Below, one piece after another: positions 32,211 through 41,104 of a stretch of DNA of 64,000 nt. The translations under genes were made by a program, and so were the position numbers. Source of the stretch: CAWUEX02 sp963921305 (GTDB lineage: Bacteria; Pseudomonadota; Alphaproteobacteria; Rhodospirillales; Rhodospirillaceae); contig CAWUEX030000002.1 of the NCBI GenBank assembly GCA_963921305.4, positions 2,914,001-2,978,000 on the forward strand, read 5' to 3'. Within the stretch, counting starts at the first letter, position 1. Each line of letters begins with the position of its first letter. The notes under the pieces are model-generated. The model did not search any database. It was not told where the DNA came from and saw nothing but the letters and a program-made list of their open reading frames with translations.

Positions 32211-32371
32211 GAAACCTATTGCCGCTTTGGCGTATGTATCGCGGGTCTTCTATGGCCCCAGGTTATCTACCTGATCCGGGGGGCACCTTTGATCAGTCTG
32301 TCTTCAACATTGCCTGCCTAGATGTGATGTCAGACGCTTATTGGACACTAACAAAGGGGAATGATCTTTGA
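31482..32371 (+). CDS. Tail assembly chaperone, -1 frameshift fusion (gpGT-like)
   Basis: The heptamer A-AAA-AAC (32069-32075) lies in the correct phase for simultaneous -1 slippage. After it the -1 frame stays open for 98 codons to TGA at 32369-32371 and reads like a real protein (EAPDGSAWEIFGEEYKENPR, LLPLWRMYRGSSMAPGYLPD), unlike the 0-frame Ser/Lys tail. The fusion is ~296 residues. The last bases overlap the next gene's TTG start. Coordinates: 31482-32075 joined to 32075-32371. Confidence 0.8.
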
Positions 32372-33018
32372 GGTTCGGTTTAGCGCGCATAGGGTCCATG
32401 CGGGATACGATGGCAGCGGAGCTTATCGTTGCTGAAAAAGCCACGACAAGCAGTGTCCGTAAAGCAGGATCAAACGCGCAAAACGAATTTCGTAGAGTTA
32501 CGCGCCGTGCAGGCCTTGGCCAAGGTGTGGAAAAGGCGTGGCGTAAGAACGACTATCCAAAGGGTAGGGGAGCTCGTTCCCTTGGTGCAGCGTCTGTTGT
32601 CTACAGTAAAGCGTCGCGGATTGTTAATGCGTTCTCGGCAAATAGGATCGTAAGGCCGCGGAGACAGCAGGCTCTTTTGATAGCAACAGCGCAGGGTGAG
32701 AAATTAGGTCTTGCGACTGAGGCGAAACGTCGCGCGCCAATACCTCAGAAGATTTTCGATTCAGAAACTGCTGAGGCCAACTATGGACCGCTGTTTGTTG
32801 TGCGTGGGCAGCCTGGGGAACTGCCAATGTTGTTCGGTACGGTGGACGGTCTGAAAACTCCGCTGGCTTTCATTGTAGCATCAGTGCGGCTTCAGCGCGT
32901 TTATGATCTGGACCGGGTTGCTAACAAATGGAATTCAAGGCTTCCCGGCTACATTGTTTCCGCGTTCAATCGTGCGGAGCGGCCGCGCGTCACGGGTCCT
33001 CGGGTGTTTCTTGATTAG
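32368..33018 (+). CDS. DUF6441 phage tail-region protein
   Basis: 216 residues from a TTG at 32368 with GGGGA upstream. Pattern: helical start, then RVTRRAGLGQGVEKAWRKND, VVYSKASRIVNAFSANRIVR and QQALLIATAQGEKLGL, matching the DUF6441 family found before tape measure genes. Role in tail building is inferred from position. Confidence 0.7.
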   Translation: MRFGLARIGSMRDTMAAELIVAEKATTSSVRKAGSNAQNEFRRVTRRAGLGQGVEKAWRKNDYPKGRGARSLGAASVVYSKASRIVNAFSANRIVRPRRQQALLIATAQGEKLGLATEAKRRAPIPQKIFDSETAEANYGPLFVVRGQPGELPMLFGTVDGLKTPLAFIVASVRLQRVYDLDRVANKWNSRLPGYIVSAFNRAERPRVTGPRVFLD

Positions 33019-33199
33019 GCTTAAGCGCAGCAAGCACCTTGTTCAGCCGGTCGATAATTTCGGCCAATGCAAAAAGCACGGGGCTCAACACTAGAACGAG
33101 TAGGGCTTGCGTGTACCCACTTTGCAAGATGCTTGCCTGATATAGCAAAGCTAAACCAACGATAAGGCATATCGCAGACGACACTTTAGAAAAGGTCAC
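32990..33199 (-). CDS. Leftward small membrane protein (moron candidate)
   Basis: 69 residues on the strand opposite to the tail operon. Two membrane helices (AICLIVGLALLYQASIL and ALLVLVLSPVLFALAEIID) and a polar tail ending NQETPEDP. Its GTG start has GGAG 8 bases upstream, and a promoter-like TTGGCA-17-TGAAAT precedes it. It overlaps the end of the DUF6441 gene by 29 bases. A self-contained unit in reverse orientation inside late genes is the hallmark of a lysogenic-conversion (moron) gene; superinfection exclusion is possible. Confidence 0.55.
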   Translation of the reverse strand: MTFSKVSSAICLIVGLALLYQASILQSGYTQALLVLVLSPVLFALAEIIDRLNKVLAALKPNQETPEDP

Positions 33200-33236
33200 T
33201 GATCTTTCTCCGGTGTTCTTTCGTCTTAATTCCTAC

Positions 33237-33265
33237 ATTTCAGCACGGTCTACACCGGGTGCCAA
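33237..33265 (-). promoter_or_regulatory. Candidate promoter for the leftward membrane-protein gene
   Basis: Minus strand: TTGGCA (33265-33260), 17-base spacer, TGAAAT (33242-33237); expected start near 33230, about 30 bases before the GTG. The -35 has 5 of 6 and the -10 has 4 of 6 consensus bases. A hairpin ACCGGG/CCCGGT (33254-33272) overlaps the -35. Confidence 0.5.
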
Positions 33266-33283
33266 GCCCGGTTATGGAGGGTT

Positions 33284-36200
33284 ATGACTCGAACGGCCCA
33301 AGTGGGCATTCGTTTTAGCGTTCAAGATCAAGAGGTTGTGAAGCGCGCGCTACGCGAGCTTGGAGCCGATGGTGAAAAAGCGCTTAAGAAACTTGAGGAT
33401 GCATCAAAACCGGCCGCTCGCAATCTCCTTCTTGTTGATGAGACGGCAAAGCAAGCGCGGCAAACGTTTGAGGATTTTGCCAATCGTTTGGGGCCCGTTG
33501 GCAGTGTTCTAAAGGCTATTGGTCCGGCAGGCCTCGCCGCGGCGGCTGGCCTAGCAGCTATCGCTCTTGCGTCTAAGCAGTCTTTCCAGGCACTCGCTGA
33601 CAGCAGTAGGGCTGTGGGTGGACTGGCGGATGTTGCGGACAAGGTTGGGGTAACCACTGAGTTCCTACAAGAGCTTCGGTTTGCCGCTGAAGAAAACTCG
33701 GTTGCACAGAACACGCTTGATATGGCCTTGCAGCGGTTCTCACGGCGGTTGGGGGAAGCGGTAAAGGGTCAGGGTGAATTACTTAGCACCTTAAAAGAAA
33801 ACAACATCGCGCTTGTTGATCAAACCGGCCGGGCCCGTTCTACGGAAGAAGTTTTCCGTGACCTTGCTGATGTCATTGCGAATACAGAGAGTTCGAACGA
33901 ACGTCTTCGTATTTCCTTTAAGGCCTTTGACTCTGAAGGTGCAGCGCTCGTTAACCTCCTTAATGATGGTGCCGCGGGTCTAGACCAATACGCACGGCAG
34001 GCAAATGAGCTAGGTATTGTCATTGAAGACAAGCTTGTTCTTCAGGCCAAAGAGTTGGCTGATCAAGTTGAACGTCTAAATAAGATACGAACGGTCAACT
34101 TCCAACGTGAGATATTGGGAAGCGCTGAGGTTACTGGCGAAGCATTAAAGTCACTTGAAGATGATGCGGCCCGGTTAGGTACGTTCTTCGGGCGAATTCA
34201 GAACTTCTGGAACCAGATCGTATTGGGCATTGCCGAAATTCCAGAAGAGATACTTATTTCGCCGCTCATGTTCTTCCTTGATGAGTCGGACAACTTAAGC
34301 GCTGGTGTTGAGGGTTTAACTGAAGACTTTTTGTTGTTCGGTGACGCCGCGCTTGAAATGAGTGTGGGTGTTGGTGAGGCAGGTAAAGCTTCGGCCCTTA
34401 CTGAAGGTGAAATCAAGAAGCTTCGGGAAGAGTACAACCAACTCCTCAAGTCTGTAGATAAGAGTGGTCAGGCGGATCGAGACCGCGTTGCAAACCTTGA
34501 TACGGTTCGCCAAGCGCTTGCCGCTGGAATTATCACAACAGAGGAAGCCCGCGCGACTGAACTTCTTGTTCAAGAAGCTTACGAAGGCACAATAAGTGCG
34601 CTTGAACGTAAAGTCGAAAAGCAAAAAAGCGTTGAAGAGAAAACGCTTGATCAAATTGAAGTTAATACACAGTTGATCGCTGCGCTGAAGATTTCACAGC
34701 GAGAGTACCAGATTGTAGATCGTACTCTCAAACTACTTGCACAAGGCTTTAAGGGAACAGAAGAAGAGGCGCGTAAACTAGCAACCACTCTTGTTGAACA
34801 AGAGGGCGTCATAAAAGAAATGTCGAAGGTTGCGAAAGAAGAGCTTGATGGCCCTGTTACCGAAGTCTTTGAGAACGCAGCGCGGAACATTCAGGACTCC
34901 TTTTCTGATGCAATATTCAACATTGTGCGTAATGCGCGGTTGGACTTTGAAGACCTAGGGGCAAGCCTGCTTGATATCTTCGCTCGCGTTATTGCAGAGA
35001 TGGCAACGCTTGCGCTTGCGCAACCGGTTATCCTACCAATCATCCAAAGTGTTGGTGGAGCCCTTGGCCTAGGTAACGCTGCGCTTCAACAGGTTGGTGC
35101 GCAGTTTGGTCTTGGTAGTTCTGTAGCGGCGGGTGGGACCGCGGGCGCTGCGACTAGCCTTGCCTTCACAAGGTCTCTCTTACCTAACTTCACGACCTCT
35201 GGCCTTGGGCAAACGCTAGGTCTTTCGGCCCCTGTGTTCGATCCGGTTATGGGGACCGTGGGCGGTGAGGTGTTTCTTCAGAACACTGCCTTTGGAGATG
35301 CGTTTAACAGCCTGTCTTCGCCAGCGGGTCTCTTAGGTGGTTTTGCGGGCTCCGCCTTGTCAAACCTCATCTTCACGCCGCGCCAAGGGCCAGGTAATGA
35401 AATAGGTGGAACCATCGGCGCTATTGCTGGTTCCTTCCTTCCTTTACCTCCTGGCATAGGTCAAGCCATCGGGGCCTTCCTGGGCAGTGCTATCGGAGGG
35501 CTGTTTGGTTCTAAGCCTTCGGATCGTCTTGAAGGAACAACAGCCCGTATAGATGAATTCGGCAACGTTGTTAGGACGGATGCAGACCTTGGGCCGAAGA
35601 AGGACTCGCCTGAGAACCGCCGCGTCACAGATGCTATTGTCGACACAGTTCTAGGAACAATTGGCATCCTGGAAGACAACACATCCGGTCGTGTTGGTGT
35701 GCGTAACTTCATTGTCGAGACCGGCACGCGTTCTGGAATTCGTATCCGTGGAGGGGAAGGGGATCAAGCGTTCGATCAATCCTTCCAGGACGGCCAACAA
35801 GCCCTGGCATTCCTGCTAGATCAGGTTGTGGGTTCACTTGAGGGTGTGCCAGAAAACATCGAACGCGCGATCAACAATATCAACTTCGCCGATGGGCTCC
35901 AGGCCGCTGCCGACCGTCTTGATTTCGCGCTGAACTTCGAAGCTATGATTGAGGCGCTTTCTAACGGGTCCACAGATTTGGCCGCCGCTGTTCAGACGAT
36001 GGCGGCCCAAGACATCACAAACACTGTTGAACAAATCAGACAGTTCAAACGTCTGACTGAAGACCTGTTTGGTGCGGACTCTGCTGAAATGACGCAGGCG
36101 GCTGATGCGACGCGTGAGTTTGTAGAAAGGCTCGTAGGTCTATCCGACAATACAGAACGGGTTACCGCGGCTGGACAGGCTCTTGATGTCTTGCGTGGGC

Positions 36201-37690
36201 AGTTCTCTGCAATAGGACCATTGCTAGAAGAAGTTGGTTTGGATGCTGCATTGGCCGCTGATCTACTCATTCAAGCGGAGCGTGCTTTAACTGATACCTT
36301 CATCGAAGGTTTAAACCGTCGCTTAAACGAGTCACAGGGCCGCGGCTTCCTAAACCAATTATCTGACCTTGTAGTCAATATTGATAACCTGAACGCGGAA
36401 GCGGAAGAGTTTGGTGAAGGATTTGAGTTAGTCAGTGATGTTTTCACTTCAGAGGCGAGTGCTATCATTGACGGCGTTATTCGTGCGTCATCAAGTTTTG
36501 GTGAAGCAAGAATTTCTCTCAACCTAATACGCAGTACCTTCAGCACCTTTCCAGAAATAGTTTCTGCTGTTGATGATGCTCTGAATAACCTTGGCGATGC
36601 CTTCAGCGATGCAACGCGCGGTATAACCAGCTTCCGGCAGGAGATTGCCGAGGCAATGTCAGAGCGTATTTCCAGCCTGGAAGATGAAAGGTCTTCGCTT
36701 ATTGAGTCTGTTTCTGCGTTGCAGCGTCGCCAAGATATTCTTCGCCGCGGCCGTCTAGATATACTTCTCGATACTGGGCTTGGAATTCTTTCTCCGGAAC
36801 TGCAACGGTCTGAGGCGCTTCGACAGTTAGAAGAGGCGATTGCAACGGGGGCGGACGAGGGCCGCCTAGTTGAGCTTACGAATGATTTTCTGAACGCTTC
36901 AAAAAACTACTACGCGTCTTCGGAACCGTTTTTTCAGGATGTTGCGTTCGCTCTTAATCTTCTGGAAAAAGCAGAGGGTGAAGCCAGTAAACAGGTCTCA
37001 GTTGCAGAGCAGCAACTTTCGTCTCTGGAAGAAATGGTGGAGCTTCAGCGCGCCATTCTTGATGCGTTAAATAATGGCGGGACTGTCACTGTTGATCCGA
37101 ACACAGGGGGGATAGTTGTCACTGCACCACCTAATGCAGCGACAGACCAGGAGGGGTATCAATTAGGTCAAGATTATGCCGCTCGTGTTCAAGAGTATCG
37201 AGAAGCCGGATTTACGGAACAAGACTTCTTAAATTCACCCGAGATTGAATACTGGGTTGGTCTTAGAGACGATTGGACTCGTAGAGTTGTTGACCGGGAC
37301 CTGTTGTTGGATCGGCTGTCCCTCGCGATATCTCAGAAAAGTGACCCTCTCTATGCTGAATTGGGTGCGAGTTGGGAGAGGGTGATTCTTGATCGACTTG
37401 ACCAAATTTCCGGATTTGAGTCGGGCGGTCTCATTCAAGATATAGGGCGGGTGCACCGCGGAGAACTTCTGTACACGGGTCCGCCTGCCCAGGTTTATAA
37501 CGCAGAAGACAGCCGCCGCATTATGTCGGGCCCGTCCATGGCGGGTGTTGAGCGCAATACCGAGTCCACCGTCTTAGCTCTAGCTGATGGCTTTGACAGA
37601 ATGGAAGCCGCGTTGCTGAGTTTGCACGACCGTGTAGACACGCTTGTCGCTAAGTCTGAGATGCTTCCTCGATCAGAGCGTGTTTTCTAA
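33284..37690 (+). CDS. Tail tape measure protein
   Basis: 1468 residues, the largest gene. An early helical core (ALRELGADGEKALKKLEDAS, SVLKAIGPAGLAAAAGLAAI), TMP-type HTH-like region DKVGVTTEFLQELRFAAEEN near 125, long coiled-coil stretches, a Gly/Ala-rich hydrophobic middle (residues ~560-745) with membrane-like segments, and coiled coils near 1125-1260. C-terminus has FESGGLIQDIGRVHRGELLY. Tail length scales with TMP length at roughly 0.15 nm per residue in siphophages, so a tail near 200 nm would be expected (inference). Confidence 0.95.
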   Translation: MTRTAQVGIRFSVQDQEVVKRALRELGADGEKALKKLEDASKPAARNLLLVDETAKQARQTFEDFANRLGPVGSVLKAIGPAGLAAAAGLAAIALASKQSFQALADSSRAVGGLADVADKVGVTTEFLQELRFAAEENSVAQNTLDMALQRFSRRLGEAVKGQGELLSTLKENNIALVDQTGRARSTEEVFRDLADVIANTESSNERLRISFKAFDSEGAALVNLLNDGAAGLDQYARQANELGIVIEDKLVLQAKELADQVERLNKIRTVNFQREILGSAEVTGEALKSLEDDAARLGTFFGRIQNFWNQIVLGIAEIPEEILISPLMFFLDESDNLSAGVEGLTEDFLLFGDAALEMSVGVGEAGKASALTEGEIKKLREEYNQLLKSVDKSGQADRDRVANLDTVRQALAAGIITTEEARATELLVQEAYEGTISALERKVEKQKSVEEKTLDQIEVNTQLIAALKISQREYQIVDRTLKLLAQGFKGTEEEARKLATTLVEQEGVIKEMSKVAKEELDGPVTEVFENAARNIQDSFSDAIFNIVRNARLDFEDLGASLLDIFARVIAEMATLALAQPVILPIIQSVGGALGLGNAALQQVGAQFGLGSSVAAGGTAGAATSLAFTRSLLPNFTTSGLGQTLGLSAPVFDPVMGTVGGEVFLQNTAFGDAFNSLSSPAGLLGGFAGSALSNLIFTPRQGPGNEIGGTIGAIAGSFLPLPPGIGQAIGAFLGSAIGGLFGSKPSDRLEGTTARIDEFGNVVRTDADLGPKKDSPENRRVTDAIVDTVLGTIGILEDNTSGRVGVRNFIVETGTRSGIRIRGGEGDQAFDQSFQDGQQALAFLLDQVVGSLEGVPENIERAINNINFADGLQAAADRLDFALNFEAMIEALSNGSTDLAAAVQTMAAQDITNTVEQIRQFKRLTEDLFGADSAEMTQAADATREFVERLVGLSDNTERVTAAGQALDVLRGQFSAIGPLLEEVGLDAALAADLLIQAERALTDTFIEGLNRRLNESQGRGFLNQLSDLVVNIDNLNAEAEEFGEGFELVSDVFTSEASAIIDGVIRASSSFGEARISLNLIRSTFSTFPEIVSAVDDALNNLGDAFSDATRGITSFRQEIAEAMSERISSLEDERSSLIESVSALQRRQDILRRGRLDILLDTGLGILSPELQRSEALRQLEEAIATGADEGRLVELTNDFLNASKNYYASSEPFFQDVAFALNLLEKAEGEASKQVSVAEQQLSSLEEMVELQRAILDALNNGGTVTVDPNTGGIVVTAPPNAATDQEGYQLGQDYAARVQEYREAGFTEQDFLNSPEIEYWVGLRDDWTRRVVDRDLLLDRLSLAISQKSDPLYAELGASWERVILDRLDQISGFESGGLIQDIGRVHRGELLYTGPPAQVYNAEDSRRIMSGPSMAGVERNTESTVLALADGFDRMEAALLSLHDRVDTLVAKSEMLPRSERVF

Positions 37691-39252
37691 TGGCAGGAAC
37701 GATGTGGCTTGTAGAAGCCGATCCGCGCCGTATATCGACCGGTCTTGTCGAGACAATCCGCTGGGGGTCTCACGGCATTCGATCAAAGCCAACGGACTCG
37801 CCCGCGGATGTGTACTTTGTTCCGGCCCTGATATCTCCACCAACGTTTAGCCGACATATCTTTTCGTCTGGCTCTACCTTCACCAATCGGTCTGCCATTG
37901 GCGCGGGTGAGGGTGTTGTCGCGTTCGATACGACATTTGCCAGTTGGTTTACTGACTACGATTGGCCGGGTGCCGCAGTGCGCTTTTCTCGCATTCCAGA
38001 AGGAAAGCATGTTGCTGATGCACAACGTTGGTTAACCGCCTTTATGGAGCAACCGGGCTGGACTACGAAAAAGCTGGTCCTCAACTTGCTTGACCGCCAA
38101 AGCGAGTTGGACCGCGCTATTCAGGAGACAACATATCTAGGCGACGGTGATGTAAACGGTGTGCAGGGGCGGGCTGAAGACATTGGTGGTCTTCCGATAC
38201 CTCTTTGTTACGGAAATTGTTTGAACGTTCCCGCCGTACTGGTGAATGCATCCAAGTTGATTTATCAGGTCCATGACGGGCCCGTGGATACGATATTAGC
38301 CGTGTATGACTCCGGCGCAGCGCTTACCTTTTCCGGTACTGATCATGCCGATAGCGCAACAATGATCGCGGCATTACAGCCCGCGGCCGGTACCTATGAT
38401 ACGTGTATAGCGGAAGGCTTCATTCGCATTGGCGCTCCTACCGTTCATCAGCGGGTAACCGTTGATCTAAAGGGAGACAAGACGGGCGGCGTCTATGTTG
38501 AGAGCGCCGCTGACATTATTGAACGAATTGTCACAACACGTGGCGGTTGGACATCCGGTGACTTCGTAACCGGTACGGTGTCAGCCCTCAACACCAAGAA
38601 CAATGCGCCGTGCGGCCTGTTTATCGACAAGCAATTCAACATACGCCGCGCGCTCGACTGGCTCATGGGTACAGTCGGGGGAGGTTGGGTGATCCGGCGG
38701 GATGGTAAGATGCTGCTGGGGCGCGTCGAAGCCCCTGCTGGATCACCCACACAAACATTTAAAGAGTACGAAATAGGTGTGGGTGATGAGCCCAAACTTA
38801 TTCAAAGCGGAGATAAGAATTACGGAATGCCGACTTGGGGTGTTCGTGTTCACTACGCACGACATTGGGTTACTCAGGAAGAAAGTGAGCTTGCGGGTTC
38901 AGTAGCGGATAGTCGTAGAAATGAACTGAAGACTGAGACGCGCAAAGTCGAGTCCATAAACTCAACGGTTCAATCTGATTATCCCACATCACCAATTATG
39001 GAAGTCGATAGTCTCTTTCGCTTCAAGTCAGATGCGCAAGCGGAAGCGTTGCGTGTTCGCCAGTTCTGGGAGGTTTTGCGTCGTAGGTGGCGCGTTCCGG
39101 TTCCGATGTCGCGGGCTGAAGAGCGTGAACCATTCGATGAGATTGCACTTGATGCACCGCACTTCAATTGGTCAGGCGGCGCGGACTTTATTGTGACGGG
39201 AATTGATGAAATTGCCCGGCAAGAAATTTCAACTATGGAGGTTTTGGGATAG
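37690..39252 (+). CDS. Tail protein downstream of tape measure (distal tail type)
   Basis: 520 residues; start shares a base with the tape-measure stop (TAATG). Reads like a beta-rich virion protein (MWLVEADPRRISTGLVETIR, GLPIPLCYGNCLNVPAVLVN, GTVGGGWVIRRDGKMLLGRV). Similar position to distal-tail or hub proteins. No catalytic motif recognised. Confidence 0.65.
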   Translation: MAGTMWLVEADPRRISTGLVETIRWGSHGIRSKPTDSPADVYFVPALISPPTFSRHIFSSGSTFTNRSAIGAGEGVVAFDTTFASWFTDYDWPGAAVRFSRIPEGKHVADAQRWLTAFMEQPGWTTKKLVLNLLDRQSELDRAIQETTYLGDGDVNGVQGRAEDIGGLPIPLCYGNCLNVPAVLVNASKLIYQVHDGPVDTILAVYDSGAALTFSGTDHADSATMIAALQPAAGTYDTCIAEGFIRIGAPTVHQRVTVDLKGDKTGGVYVESAADIIERIVTTRGGWTSGDFVTGTVSALNTKNNAPCGLFIDKQFNIRRALDWLMGTVGGGWVIRRDGKMLLGRVEAPAGSPTQTFKEYEIGVGDEPKLIQSGDKNYGMPTWGVRVHYARHWVTQEESELAGSVADSRRNELKTETRKVESINSTVQSDYPTSPIMEVDSLFRFKSDAQAEALRVRQFWEVLRRRWRVPVPMSRAEEREPFDEIALDAPHFNWSGGADFIVTGIDEIARQEISTMEVLG

Positions 39253-39255
39253 GCC

Positions 39256-40389
39256 ATGGCTAACTTCATTTTGTCCTTCCCAAACTGGATTGACTCAACA
39301 TACTTCGTGCCTGTCTTTATGGGTGGAGATTGGCGCACGACGGCACCGCTTGACCTACTGAAAACACGTTTTGTGACTGAGGCTGCACGGAGCCAAACGG
39401 ATGCAATTTTGGATACACAGTTCGATGTGTACTACCCGGCACCGCGTGATCACAGGGTCATGGTTGTTCCGATCCATAATGTTAGTGATCTTGGAAAACA
39501 CCGAAACAGGTACACCAACACGCCTAAGTTTTCTGGGGTGTCCGTAGGGGCGTCTGCTATACAAGGCGCGTCATCCATCACTGTTCAGGCTTCTACGACT
39601 GTAGCCGCAACGCTTACAGATGGTGATTACTTTCAGATTGCCGGGGATAGCACGGTCTATAAGGTTAGCGCGACTGTCTCTCTAGCGGCCGGTGGATCGG
39701 ATACACTATCGTTTTCCCCAGTGCTCACGTCTGCTTTGAGTGGTGGGGAAGCGATCACGTGTCTCACGGGCGATTATACGACACCGCTTCATGACAGCGG
39801 CTGGGTTGATACATGGCCGATCTTGTACCCTTGGGGCTCCATCGGCATCAATCATCCACAGTGGTGGACAGGAAAGTTAGAGCGTGAACGGCGCGCTGAA
39901 ATACCTCTACCAATTGTTGATGTCCTTAGTTCTCCTGTAAATGCGCAGTATCAACGCGTAGAGATTGATGACACTCAGAACGAAGATGAAGTTATTGATC
40001 TTGGCCGGTTGTTTGATTCTCCGGGATGGCAGCCGTCGCGCAACTTTGGCTATGGAAACTCTCTCGTTTGGGAGTACGGAACAGAGGTGCAGACCGCGCT
40101 AGGTGGCGCGCGGTGGTATCGTGTTGTCGACGGCCGTAGGGTTGTTCGGATAACGGTCTCTGCCCTTGATGAGCAAGAAGCCTTCACACAAGGCTTTGAC
40201 ATGCAGGCGGTTCTACGAACGGATCGGCAGCTTGTCTTTATTTATGATCCTGATGATACGGAACACTTATTTCGCCGCACGATGGTGTGCACGATGCGGA
40301 AGGTGAACCCGCTTGTGAATACGTCGCATGGACCCTCAGGCCAGCGTCTTTGGGGAACAACCTACGAATTAGAAGAGGTGATTGAATGA
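39256..40389 (+). CDS. Tail tip protein with inserted beta domain
   Basis: 377 residues, starting MANFILSFPNWIDSTYFVPV. A segment at ~95-170 (ASAIQGASSITVQASTTVAA, LTDGDYFQIAGDSTVYKVSA) is a Ser/Thr-rich beta domain, followed by the conserved-looking WPILYPWGSIGINHPQWWTG. Probably a structural protein at the tail end. Not recognised as a named family. Confidence 0.6.
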   Translation: MANFILSFPNWIDSTYFVPVFMGGDWRTTAPLDLLKTRFVTEAARSQTDAILDTQFDVYYPAPRDHRVMVVPIHNVSDLGKHRNRYTNTPKFSGVSVGASAIQGASSITVQASTTVAATLTDGDYFQIAGDSTVYKVSATVSLAAGGSDTLSFSPVLTSALSGGEAITCLTGDYTTPLHDSGWVDTWPILYPWGSIGINHPQWWTGKLERERRAEIPLPIVDVLSSPVNAQYQRVEIDDTQNEDEVIDLGRLFDSPGWQPSRNFGYGNSLVWEYGTEVQTALGGARWYRVVDGRRVVRITVSALDEQEAFTQGFDMQAVLRTDRQLVFIYDPDDTEHLFRRTMVCTMRKVNPLVNTSHGPSGQRLWGTTYELEEVIE

Positions 40390-41090
40390 CACTTCATGTC
40401 ATCAACGGAACGTCATGGAACCTTCCGGAAGACTTACAAGATTATAAGGCGGTCACTAACTTTGGTCTGCTCATTGATGACTTGATGGCAGACATAGCGA
40501 TCACCTTCCAAATGACTTCAACCGATACCATTACCATTGCGACGGGTGAGCATACCCTTAATCCTGCTGTTATGCGGGGTGTTCCAGTTGGCGCTGATGC
40601 CTATGTCATCGCCAATGCAACCAACAAAATGCATGGGACCATCACGGCTAAAACACCAACCCAACTCACGTTCGATTGCACATCATTTGTAGGTTCTGGT
40701 GAGTATTCAGCGTGGACGATCCAACCTGCCGGACCTCAAGGTAAGACAGGAACACCCGGCACCAACGGCTCGAACGGTGCAAGCGCTCTACTGTGGGCGG
40801 GCATACACACGGCCGCCCATACGCTCGTTAAGACGACGGCTATTGTCGCGGATACGTCTGGCGGTGCTGTTCCGATATCGGTTCCCAACACAACACCGGC
40901 AGAGGGTGATGAGTGGGAGATCATCAAGATAGGTGGCAACGTTTTGACGGTAAACCGTAACGGTGTGCGTCTTAACGGACTTGAGGAAAACGGAACAATT
41001 GCGGCGGGCGTTCAAGGAACGGTGCGCGGTAGATACATAAACGCTTCGGTCGGCTATGCGGTTTCTTTCGCCCCGGCCGCAACAGCTTAA
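40386..41090 (+). CDS. Tail fibre-like protein with short collagen-type repeat
   Basis: 234 residues. After a globular start, residues ~116-135 have a Gly-x-y run (GPQGKTGTPGTNGSNGAS), a collagen-like segment common in phage fibres. The C-terminal part is beta-rich (GDEWEIIKIGGNVLTVNRNG), like fibre head domains. Likely part of the host-binding apparatus. Confidence 0.65.
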   Translation: MTLHVINGTSWNLPEDLQDYKAVTNFGLLIDDLMADIAITFQMTSTDTITIATGEHTLNPAVMRGVPVGADAYVIANATNKMHGTITAKTPTQLTFDCTSFVGSGEYSAWTIQPAGPQGKTGTPGTNGSNGASALLWAGIHTAAHTLVKTTAIVADTSGGAVPISVPNTTPAEGDEWEIIKIGGNVLTVNRNGVRLNGLEENGTIAAGVQGTVRGRYINASVGYAVSFAPAATA

Positions 41091-41104
41091 TAGGAGAAAT
41101 AGTT

